A stretch of DNA of 6,662 nt, taken from NCBI GenBank assembly GCA_964649415.1, contig CAZYSK010000161.1, forward strand, positions 1-6,662, read 5' to 3'. The DNA is from CAZYSK01 sp964649415 (GTDB lineage Bacteria; Chloroflexota; Anaerolineae; B4-G1). The position numbers and the translations under genes are program-made. A model generated the notes under the pieces. That model was not told where the DNA came from, made no database searches, and saw nothing but the letters and a program-made list of their open reading frames with translations. Positions 1-5,066 of this stretch are shown here, in pieces (position 1 is the stretch's first letter; every line of letters starts with the position of its first letter).

Positions 1-65
1 CTCCAGTGGCCCAGCTTGGCTTTTCAGGAGCTTGTCCCCAATGTGTGACGGTCGCGGGATATGGC

Positions 66-94
66 TTGCGCAGACGGACGAGCCGGGGTAGAAT
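66..94 (+). promoter_or_regulatory. Probable promoter of tex
   Basis: TTGCGC (66-71) and TAGAAT (89-94) are separated by 17 bases, a sigma-70-like layout with a good -10 and a weak -35. Transcription would start near position 101, leaving a leader of about 37 bases before the tex ATG. The same -10 hexamer, TAGAAT, recurs upstream of the monooxygenase gene. The site lies inside the upstream in-frame extension of tex, which argues against a start codon at position 6. Confidence 0.45.
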
Positions 95-137
95 CGGGGG
101 GTGCCCGCATGCCGATCCCGCAGTCCGTCCTATTGCC

Positions 138-2315
138 ATGAACTACACTCAACAGATTGCTGCCCAACTGAACCTGCGCTCCAAGCAAATCGCGGCCGCG
201 ATCGAACTGCTCGATGAAGGCAACACGCTGCCCTTCATCGCCCGCTACCGCAAGGAGATGACCGGCGGGCTGGACGAGGAACAACTCCGCCAACTGAGCG
301 CGCTGCTGAGCAGGCTGCGCAAGCTGGAGGAACGACGACAGACGATCGTCGCCAGTATCGAAGCACAGGGCAAGCTTACCCCTGAACTCCATGAGCAGTT
401 GCTCGCTGCCGACACGCGCGCCGCGCTGGAGGACCTGTACCGGCCATACAAGCCCAAGCGTCGCACACGCGCGAGCGTTGCGCGCGAGAAAGGCCTGCAG
501 GGCCTGGCTGACCTCATCCTGCGGCAGGAGCACAACACGCAGACCATGGCTGAGATCGCGGCGCCCTTTCTCAGTTCCGACGTGCCGTCTGTAGAAGATG
601 CACTGGCCGGCGCGCGTGACATCGTAGCGGAGACGATCAGCGACCATCCTGAGGTCCGGCGTCTGGCCCGCGAGAAAGCGCTCCGGTGGGGGGTACTGCG
701 GTCTAGTAAGTCAGCCAAGGCAGAGGATCCGCGGGGCACGTACGAGGTATACTACGACTTCGATTTCCGCGTCAACCGGCTGCGCCCGCACCAGGTTCTG
801 GCGATCAACCGGGGACAGTACGAAAACGTGCTACACGTACGTGTCGAGATCGCCGAGCGCGACTGGCAGGCCGCGATCGCTTCGACGTTTCAGCCTGATC
901 GGCGCTCGCCGCTGGCCGAGCAGCTCAGGTTCGCCGCGGACGACGCCGCCCACCGGCTCCTTCTGCCGGCCATTGAGCGCGACGTGCGCCACACACTCAC
1001 CGAACAGGCCGAAGCCCACGCCACCAGCGTCTTCGAGGGTAACCTGCGCGCGCTCCTCTGCCAACCGCCCCTGCGCGGGCACACCGTGATGGGGATTGAC
1101 CCGGGGTTCCGCACTGGCTGCAAGGTCGCGGTCGTCGACGCCACCGGCAGAGTGCTGGATACGGCCACAGTTTATCCACACGCTCCCCAGGGACAGTGGG
1201 AGACAGCACTGGAAACGCTGAAAGCCCTCGTTGCCCAGCACGACGTCACGTTGATCGCCATCGGCAACGGCACCGCATCGCGGGAGAGCGAGCGCCTGGC
1301 GTCGGAACTCATACGTGGTCAAGAAACCAAATCCCAAAGCCCAAAACCAAAAGCCCAAAGACACGCCACGCTGCAGTACCTCATCGTCAGCGAGGCTGGC
1401 GCCAGCGTATACAGTGCCAGCCGGCTGGCCCGCGCCGAACTGCCCGAACTCGACGTCAGCATGCGAGGCGCGGTCTCCATCGCCCGCCGTGTGCAGGATC
1501 CGCTGGCGGAACTAGTGAAAATCGACCCCAGGTCCATCGGCGTAGGCATGTACCAGCACGACGTGAACCAGGCGCACCTCACCGAGGCCCTGGACGGCGT
1601 GGTGGAGAGCGTGGTGAACCAGGTGGGCGTGGACGTGAACACAGCATCACCGGCACTCCTGGCGCACGTCGCCGGTATCGGGCCGAAACTTGCGGAGCGC
1701 ATCGTGGAGTGCCGCGACGCAAGCGGCCCGTTCACAAACCGCGGTGCGCTCCAGAGCGTGCCCGGCCTGGGGCCGAAAACGTTCCAGCAAGCGGCCGGTT
1801 TCCTGCGCATCCGTGACGGCGACAACCCGCTGGATACCAGCGCCATCCACCCTGAAAGCTACGCCATCGCCGAGGCCGTATTGAGGCGCGCGGGATTGAC
1901 TGCCCGAACGCCAACCACCGAACGAGAGGCCGCCCTGGCTTCCCTGCAGTCGCAGCAGCCCTTGGACACACTCGCCACAGAACTGGGCACGGGCGTTCCT
2001 ACTCTAGCCGATATCCTCGAACAGTTAGTCCGTCCAGGCCGCGACCCACGCGACGACATGCCCGCGCCGATTCTGCGCAGCGACGTGCTGACGATGGGCG
2101 ATCTGCAGCCAGGCATGCGGATGAAGGGCACCGTCCGGAACGTGGTGGACTTCGGCGCGTTCGTGGACATCGGGGTCAAGCGCGATGGCCTGTTGCATCA
2201 CAGCCAGATACCCGGCGGCACGCGGCTGCAGGTCGGAGACGTGATCGAGGTAGAGATCCTGCGGGTAGAGCCGGAGCGCGGCAGGATTGGGTTGGGATGG
2301 CCAGGTCTAGAATAA
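138..2315 (+). CDS. tex: Tex-family transcription accessory / RNA-binding protein
   Basis: Tex proteins are cytoplasmic nucleic-acid-binding factors related to eukaryotic Spt6, linked to transcription and RNA turnover. The product is 725 residues from the ATG at 138, close to the family norm. Visible parts are an N-terminal Tex_N region beginning NYTQQIAAQL and containing LPFIARYRKEMTGG, a YqgF/RNase H-like domain starting near residue 317 (MGIDPGFRTGCKVAVVD, then IAIGNGTASRESE near 373 and VSEAGASVYSAS from 417), two helix-hairpin-helix units (VAGIGPKLAERIV near 511, VPGLGPKTFQQAAGF near 541), and a C-terminal S1 domain from about 659 (KGTVRNVVDFGAFVDIGV). I prefer the start at 138 because homologues begin with this sequence. 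The frame is open back to position 6, but that stretch has no family similarity and contains a likely promoter. No clear Shine-Dalgarno precedes 138. Oddity: about 12 extra residues, rich in Lys, Pro, Ser and Gln, lie between SELIRG and LQYLIVSE. Confidence 0.95.
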   Translation: MNYTQQIAAQLNLRSKQIAAAIELLDEGNTLPFIARYRKEMTGGLDEEQLRQLSALLSRLRKLEERRQTIVASIEAQGKLTPELHEQLLAADTRAALEDLYRPYKPKRRTRASVAREKGLQGLADLILRQEHNTQTMAEIAAPFLSSDVPSVEDALAGARDIVAETISDHPEVRRLAREKALRWGVLRSSKSAKAEDPRGTYEVYYDFDFRVNRLRPHQVLAINRGQYENVLHVRVEIAERDWQAAIASTFQPDRRSPLAEQLRFAADDAAHRLLLPAIERDVRHTLTEQAEAHATSVFEGNLRALLCQPPLRGHTVMGIDPGFRTGCKVAVVDATGRVLDTATVYPHAPQGQWETALETLKALVAQHDVTLIAIGNGTASRESERLASELIRGQETKSQSPKPKAQRHATLQYLIVSEAGASVYSASRLARAELPELDVSMRGAVSIARRVQDPLAELVKIDPRSIGVGMYQHDVNQAHLTEALDGVVESVVNQVGVDVNTASPALLAHVAGIGPKLAERIVECRDASGPFTNRGALQSVPGLGPKTFQQAAGFLRIRDGDNPLDTSAIHPESYAIAEAVLRRAGLTARTPTTEREAALASLQSQQPLDTLATELGTGVPTLADILEQLVRPGRDPRDDMPAPILRSDVLTMGDLQPGMRMKGTVRNVVDFGAFVDIGVKRDGLLHHSQIPGGTRLQVGDVIEVEILRVEPERGRIGLGWPGLE
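1326..1360 (+). repeat. Five seven-base repeats (CCCAAAG-like) inside tex
   Basis: Five consecutive seven-base units fill this stretch: ACCAAAT, CCCAAAG, CCCAAAA, CCAAAAG and CCCAAAG. Composition is purely C/A-rich with rare G, unlike the flanking GC-rich coding DNA. The tract is read in frame and adds residues such as KSQSPKPKAQ to the YqgF domain, just before the conserved VSEAGASVYSAS motif. Compared with the E. coli protein as I remember it, the stretch between the LI of the preceding helix and VSEAG is about 12 residues longer here. It looks like an expanded microsatellite-type insertion that kept the frame. Confidence 0.75.
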
Positions 2316-2329
2316 CAGCGGGATCGCTG
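2316..2329 (+). terminator. Possible weak terminator hairpin after tex
   Basis: Immediately after the tex stop codon, CAGCG and CGCTG form a 5-bp stem around a GGAT loop. It is followed by ATTGGATTTG, which has only a poor T-run. It could reduce read-through, but it is too short to be called a firm intrinsic terminator. Confidence 0.25.
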
Positions 2330-2383
2330 ATTGGATTTGCTGACCGTCTGTACACCGTGGAGGCCCCCCGCTAAGGCTCTCGC

Positions 2384-2411
2384 TTGGCAACCTGACCACC
2401 TGAAGTAGAAT
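2384..2411 (+). promoter_or_regulatory. Probable promoter of the ABM monooxygenase gene
   Basis: TTGGCA (2384-2389) and TAGAAT (2406-2411) are separated by 16 bases. Transcription starting near 2418 would give an untranslated leader of about 180 bases before the ATG at 2598. An inverted pair, TACGTC (2411-2416) and GACGTA (2429-2434), sits across the expected start and could be an operator. I see no riboswitch class I recognise in the leader, and no convincing coding frame that starts before 2598. Confidence 0.5.
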
Positions 2412-2597
2412 ACGTCGCAAGCGTCCAGGACGTAGATCACAAAACGGGTTTTGGGCATGCTATGAACACAGCGCCGCCGGTTGCGAGGACTTTTCGTCGG
2501 CAGATCTCTCTGGTGGAAGAACCGGGGTCTTGCCCTTCAGGTGAACGCCTACGAGTATCTTCACAGAAGGTAGACAACAGTAAGGAGGACACTTGCC

Positions 2598-2906
2598 ATG
2601 TTTATCGTCCACGTACACGTCCACGTCAAGCCCGAGTCGGTCGAGGTCTTCAAGGAAGCGACGCTGGAGAACGCGCGCAACAGCGTGCAGGAGCCCGGCA
2701 TCGCGCGCTTCGACGTGATCCAGCAGCTAGACGACCCCACCCGCTTCGTGCTGGTCGAGGTCTACCGAACGAACGACGATCCCGCCCGGCACAAGGAAAC
2801 GGCCCACTACCAGACCTGGCGCGAGACGGTGGCGGAGATGATGGCTGAACCACGCTCCAGCGTCAAGTACGACAACGTGTTCCCCGACGATGAGGGGTGG
2901 GGTTAG
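2598..2906 (+). CDS. Antibiotic biosynthesis monooxygenase (ABM) domain protein, LsrG/YgiN-like
   Basis: A 102-residue single-domain protein of the dimeric ferredoxin-like ABM fold. The stretch SVQEPGIARFDVIQ, followed by RFVLVEVYR and HKETAHYQTWRETV, closely resembles E. coli LsrG as I remember it. LsrG acts on phosphorylated autoinducer-2 breakdown products, but this fold also includes quinone-handling and heme-degrading enzymes, and no other lsr gene is visible, so the substrate is unknown. The start is well supported: AAGGAGG at 2582-2588 lies nine bases before the ATG. The gene has its own upstream promoter. Its last 116 coding bases occur again after the first toxin gene downstream, so the locus has been rearranged; this copy is full length and looks functional. 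Confidence 0.88.
   Translation: MFIVHVHVHVKPESVEVFKEATLENARNSVQEPGIARFDVIQQLDDPTRFVLVEVYRTNDDPARHKETAHYQTWRETVAEMMAEPRSSVKYDNVFPDDEGWG
2785..2900 (+). repeat. Direct repeat, copy A (3' end of the ABM gene)
   Basis: This stretch matches 3980-4095 at a constant offset of 1195 bases, with 114 of 116 positions identical by eye. The two differences (2825 G/A and 2891 T/C) both fall in third codon positions and are silent. Identity ends abruptly upstream at 2784/3979. Downstream it fades around the stop codon, with scattered matches (TT, CCC, AGCTC) for another 12-15 bases. Confidence 0.95.
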
Positions 2907-2922
2907 GCCCAAGCTCTCTCAC

Positions 2923-2951
2923 TTGACAGCGGATCGTGGACGTGGTAAACT
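2923..2951 (+). promoter_or_regulatory. Promoter of toxin-antitoxin module 1
   Basis: A perfect -35 hexamer TTGACA (2923-2928) is followed after 17 bases by TAAACT (2946-2951). It lies in the 92-base gap between the ABM stop codon and the antitoxin ATG, so module 1 brings its own promoter rather than relying on the ABM transcript. The -10 is overlapped by the repeats annotated next. Confidence 0.6.
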
Positions 2952-2968
2952 ACGTAAAGTACGTAAAC
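2942..2968 (+). promoter_or_regulatory. Putative operator of module 1: three 9-base repeats
   Basis: Three contiguous nine-base units, GTGGTAAAC, TACGTAAAG and TACGTAAAC, start at 2942, 2951 and 2960. The last two contain the palindrome TACGTA. The array covers the -10 and the likely transcription start. Phd/YefM antitoxins are known to repress their own promoters by binding short palindromes, so autorepression by the following gene product is a reasonable inference. Confidence 0.5.
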
Positions 2969-2998
2969 CCGGCACAGGTTTGACTTCGGAGGAATCTG

Positions 2999-3475
2999 AT
3001 GGTTTACACGTCAACGATCAGCAAGACCGATCTCGCCCGGCGCACCCGCCATGTTGTCGACCGTGCTCGCCGGGGCGACACGATCATCGTGGAAAGCTAC
3101 GGCGAGGAACAAGTGGTGGTGATAGATGTCGTGGACTACCGCATCCTGCGCGCTGTTGCGGCCTACCAGACGCTCCCGCCCCATCCCGCCCCGGTCAACG
3201 ATCCCACCCTGGAGCCCACGGGGCTGAGCGCGAGCGAGGTAGATCAAGCCCGTCGGGAAGCTGGCGGATCTCCGCAGGCCCGCTGGAACAAGGTGATGGC
3301 CGCTTACCTGGACGGGCATATCAGCTTAGGACGAGCAGCGACGCTCTTGGCTATCTCGTCATACGAACTGGATGAGCGATTCCGCCGGCTTGAGGTGCCA
3401 CGCCGAATCGGACAAGCAACGAAGGAAGAGGCACGGAGGGAAGTGGATGCGGCCTCTGCCCTGGTCTCAGACTAA
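2999..3475 (+). CDS. Type II antitoxin, Phd/YefM-like N-terminus with HTH C-terminus
   Basis: A 158-residue protein expected to neutralise the PIN toxin encoded 14 bases downstream and to repress the shared promoter. Residues 6-56 (TISKTDLARRTRHVVDRARR, then DTIIVESYGEEQVVVIDVVDY) match the Phd/YefM pattern of a short helix, a helix and beta strands. A proline-rich linker (59-73) follows. Residues about 99-135, including DGHISLGRAATLLAISSYEL, look like the helix-turn-helix of UPF0175-type antitoxins, which commonly accompany DUF3368 PIN toxins. At 158 residues it is roughly twice the length of a simple Phd. GGAGGA at 2988-2993 lies five bases before the ATG. Function is inferred from domain resemblance and gene order; the N-terminal assignment is firmer than the C-terminal one. 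Confidence 0.8.
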   Translation: MVYTSTISKTDLARRTRHVVDRARRGDTIIVESYGEEQVVVIDVVDYRILRAVAAYQTLPPHPAPVNDPTLEPTGLSASEVDQARREAGGSPQARWNKVMAAYLDGHISLGRAATLLAISSYELDERFRRLEVPRRIGQATKEEARREVDAASALVSD

Positions 3476-3489
3476 GGAAAACTCACATC

Positions 3490-3972
3490 GTGGTGCTGCT
3501 CGATACAACCGTGCTCAGCAACTTTGCCCACATCGAGCGACTGGATCTGCTACGCCTGGCACTACCCGATGCCATGACGACCCCACACGTGGTGGCAGAA
3601 TTCAGAAGGGGACTCGCTTCCGGCCATCTGCCAACTTGCGACTGCGGATGGCTTGAGGTAGTGGAACTGACTCTTTCGGAAGAAGCTAATCTGGCCCACG
3701 TGCGCCTGGTTCTCGGTGATGGCGAAGCTTCCTGCATCGCCGTCGCTCTTGAAAGAGCAGCTAGCCTTTTCACAGACGATCTTGACGCCCGACGGTATGC
3801 CCAGCGTCACGGGATCTGCGTTTCCGGCACTCTCGGGGTGCTTTCGCTCCTCGTGAAGAGAGGACATCTCACTATCTCAGGGGCTGATGACTGCCTGGAA
3901 CGAATGATCGCTCACGGCTATCGGTCGCCGCTAAGGTCCCTGGCTGATCTGAGGGTCACGGCGGGAGAGTAA
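3490..3972 (+). CDS. PIN-domain toxin, DUF3368-type (VapC-like ribonuclease)
   Basis: A 160-residue PIN-domain protein, predicted to be a metal-dependent RNase acting as the toxin of module 1. Visible motifs are LLDTTVLSNF at the N-terminus (Asp5), an acidic residue at Glu37 (HVVAEFRRG), GEASCIAVALE (Glu79) and LFTDDLDARRYA (Asp96/97/99), followed by VSGTLGVLSLLVKRG, which is characteristic of the DUF3368/COG2405 group. The start is GTG at 3490, with AAGGAAA at 3474-3480 overlapping the antitoxin stop; GTG at 3493 is an equally possible start. The acidic residues appear complete, so the toxin is probably active. Its stop codon directly abuts the ATG of the truncated ABM copy (TAAATG). RNA target unknown. 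Confidence 0.85.
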   Translation: MVLLDTTVLSNFAHIERLDLLRLALPDAMTTPHVVAEFRRGLASGHLPTCDCGWLEVVELTLSEEANLAHVRLVLGDGEASCIAVALERAASLFTDDLDARRYAQRHGICVSGTLGVLSLLVKRGHLTISGADDCLERMIAHGYRSPLRSLADLRVTAGE

Positions 3973-4101
3973 ATGCTTCCCCGGCACAAGGAAACGGCCC
4001 ACTACCAGACCTGGCGCGAAACGGTGGCGGAGATGATGGCTGAACCACGCTCCAGCGTCAAGTACGACAACGTGTTCCCCGACGACGAGGGGTGGAATTG
4101 A
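3973..4101 (+). pseudogene. Truncated 3' copy of the ABM monooxygenase gene
   Basis: This is the C-terminal third of the ABM protein (from RHKETAHYQTW to DDEGW) without the N-terminal 63 residues. It is open from an ATG at 3973, which touches the toxin stop codon, to TGA at 4099, giving 42 residues. GGGAG at 3963-3967 lies five bases before the ATG, so translation coupled to the toxin gene is conceivable. The N-terminal Met-Leu-Pro replaces the original sequence. Codon differences from the full gene are only silent. Such a fragment lacks most of the ABM barrel and is unlikely to be an enzyme. I read it as a remnant of recombination, though a small expressed peptide cannot be excluded. Confidence 0.8.
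3980..4095 (+). repeat. Direct repeat, copy B (3' end of the ABM gene)
   Basis: Second copy of the 116-base segment at 2785-2900, with the same orientation and reading frame. Together the two copies bracket toxin-antitoxin module 1, giving a repeat-bounded unit of 1195 bases. Recombination between the copies would remove module 1 cleanly and leave an intact ABM gene followed by module 2. Confidence 0.95.
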
Positions 4102-4157
4102 CCCCAGCTCCATTCTATCACGGCAAACCTCTAGCCCAGGCAGACCGCACCTATGGA

Positions 4158-4186
4158 TTGTGTAAATGTAGATGTAGGTGTATAAT
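4158..4186 (+). promoter_or_regulatory. Promoter of toxin-antitoxin module 2
   Basis: A perfect -10 hexamer TATAAT (4181-4186) lies 17 bases after TTGTGT (4158-4163), a weak -35. The likely transcription start is within about 15 bases of the antitoxin ATG, so the leader is very short. The upstream part of the gap (4102-4157) shows no feature I recognise, apart from faint similarity to the bases after the full-length ABM gene. Confidence 0.55.
4161..4184 (+). promoter_or_regulatory. Putative operator of module 2: four TGTA hexamer repeats
   Basis: Four contiguous six-base units, TGTAAA, TGTAGA, TGTAGG and TGTATA, fill the promoter spacer and run into the -10. Ribbon-helix-helix repressors commonly bind short tandem or inverted half-sites at their own promoters, so this is a plausible site for the antitoxin encoded downstream. 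The binding assignment is inference; the repeats are directly visible. Confidence 0.5.
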
Positions 4187-4206
4187 GCCATCTGGAGGTC
4201 AAGACT

Positions 4207-4509
4207 ATGGGACAGAAGCACAGAACCCAGATCCTTCTAGAACCCGAGCAACACGAGAGGCTGATCGAGGTTGCACACCAGGAGGAACGCAGCATCTCTG
4301 ACCTGGTACGCGGAATAGTCAGCCAGTATCTGAACGAACGGGCACAGGACACCAAGAGACACCGCGCGATTCAATCTCTCGACAAACTGACCGCTCTGCG
4401 TAGGAAGATTGAGCAGCGATCCGGCATCTACCAGGGTGACTTGATTGCGGAGACTCGGGCCGAGCGTGACAAACAGATAGGGCGAGTGTGGAGCGGGCTA
4501 GAAGTATGA
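4207..4509 (+). CDS. Ribbon-helix-helix antitoxin (VapB/CopG-like)
   Basis: A 100-residue protein whose residues 5-44 (HRTQILLEPEQHERLIEVAH, then ERSISDLVRGIVSQYL) fit a ribbon-helix-helix DNA-binding domain: one beta strand, helix, turn and second helix. The charged C-terminal part (45-100), with GDLIAETRAERD at 77-88, is the expected toxin-binding tail. GGAGGT at 4194-4199 lies seven bases before the ATG. The stop codon overlaps the toxin start (ATGA at 4506-4509), so the two proteins are translationally coupled. It is unrelated in fold to the antitoxin of module 1. Base composition over this module is visibly less GC-rich than tex, consistent with acquisition from elsewhere. Confidence 0.85.
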   Translation: MGQKHRTQILLEPEQHERLIEVAHQEERSISDLVRGIVSQYLNERAQDTKRHRAIQSLDKLTALRRKIEQRSGIYQGDLIAETRAERDKQIGRVWSGLEV

Positions 4510-4946
4510 GGATTGTACTCGACGCCAACGTCGTCGTCGCGCTCATCATCCCCTTGCCGTATTCGGACCAGGCAACGCACAGGGTGATGGATTGGCAGGA
4601 AACTGAGACCGAACTAATCGCTCCTACGTTGCTGGAGTACGAGATGGTGACTGTGCTGCGCAAGGCAATCGTCGCAAGAATTATCACTGCGGATGAGGCC
4701 GCCGTTGCGATTGAGAGCCTCGTGGACCTAAACATCGAAACAGTACCACCGACCCAATCTTTGCACGACAATGCGCTTCGATGGGCGGAGCAGTTGAATC
4801 AGAGCGTGGCTTACGATGCCCAGTATCTGGCACTAGCAGAGCACCTCGGAGTAGGTTTGTGGACTGCAGACCGGAGGCTGGTGAATGGAGCACGCCAGGT
4901 AGGAGCATTCTGGGTGCACTGGATTGGCGAGAAGTCAAGTACGTGA
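4506..4946 (+). CDS. vapC: VapC-type PIN-domain ribonuclease toxin
   Basis: A 146-residue PIN protein, typical VapC size, predicted to cleave RNA when its antitoxin is lost. Conserved acidic positions are visible: Asp6 in MRIVLDANVV, Glu46 in LLEYEMVTVLRK, Asp104 in AYDAQYLALAE and Asp122 in LWTADRRLV. All four expected metal-site residues are present, so it is probably active. I chose the ATG at 4506 because it overlaps the antitoxin stop and gives the standard N-terminus; the frame is open from a GTG at 4488, which would add an atypical MERARS. The target RNA cannot be read from sequence. The end of the gene coincides with a possible third trace of the ABM 3' sequence. Confidence 0.88.
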   Translation: MRIVLDANVVVALIIPLPYSDQATHRVMDWQETETELIAPTLLEYEMVTVLRKAIVARIITADEAAVAIESLVDLNIETVPPTQSLHDNALRWAEQLNQSVAYDAQYLALAEHLGVGLWTADRRLVNGARQVGAFWVHWIGEKSST

Positions 4947-4975
4947 GCACAGTGTGCCCTTGACGAGGCTGGCTG
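4934..4975 (+). repeat. Possible decayed third copy of the ABM 3' end
   Basis: GTCAAGTACG (4934-4943) is identical to a ten-base stretch inside both ABM repeats. It is followed in the same order by GTGTGCCC (GTGTTCCC in the ABM copies) and GACGAGG, then TGG. In the ABM reading frame the segment reads VKYVSTVCP, against VKYDNVFP in the enzyme. Small length changes are needed to align it, so homology is uncertain. Confidence 0.3.
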
Positions 4976-5066
4976 GCTCAGGGTCGGGACCGATCGCGCA
5001 AGAGACGAAGGACGGACAGGATGGCTTCAGGGAGTATGGATGGTTCAGCCTGGAAGGGGTAATCGA

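Noticed and set aside
6..137. In-frame extension of Tex to an ATG at position 6
   Set aside because: The 44 extra residues do not resemble Tex N-termini and the stretch contains a plausible promoter; homologues start at the equivalent of 138.
2462..2848. Open frame of 128 codons overlapping the ABM gene in another frame
   Set aside because: No ribosome-binding site, arginine/proline-rich shadow translation over the ABM gene, and no recognisable motif.
2907..3979. Insertion sequence or transposon carrying module 1
   Set aside because: No terminal inverted repeats, no short target duplication and no transposase are visible; only the long ABM repeat brackets the module.
2785..4101. Integron-like cassette array with the 116-bp repeat as recombination site
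   Set aside because: TA cassettes and repeats of about 120 bp recall superintegrons, but these repeats encode protein, lack the palindromic attC layout and core site, and no integrase is present in the window.
2999..4946. The two TA modules as a duplication of one another
   Set aside because: The antitoxins belong to different folds and the PIN toxins to different subgroups, so they are separate acquisitions rather than copies.
4947..5066. Promoter for the alcohol dehydrogenase at TTGACG (4960-4965)
   Set aside because: No acceptable -10 hexamer occurs 16-18 bases downstream, and the weak TATGGA near 5035 has no matching -35.
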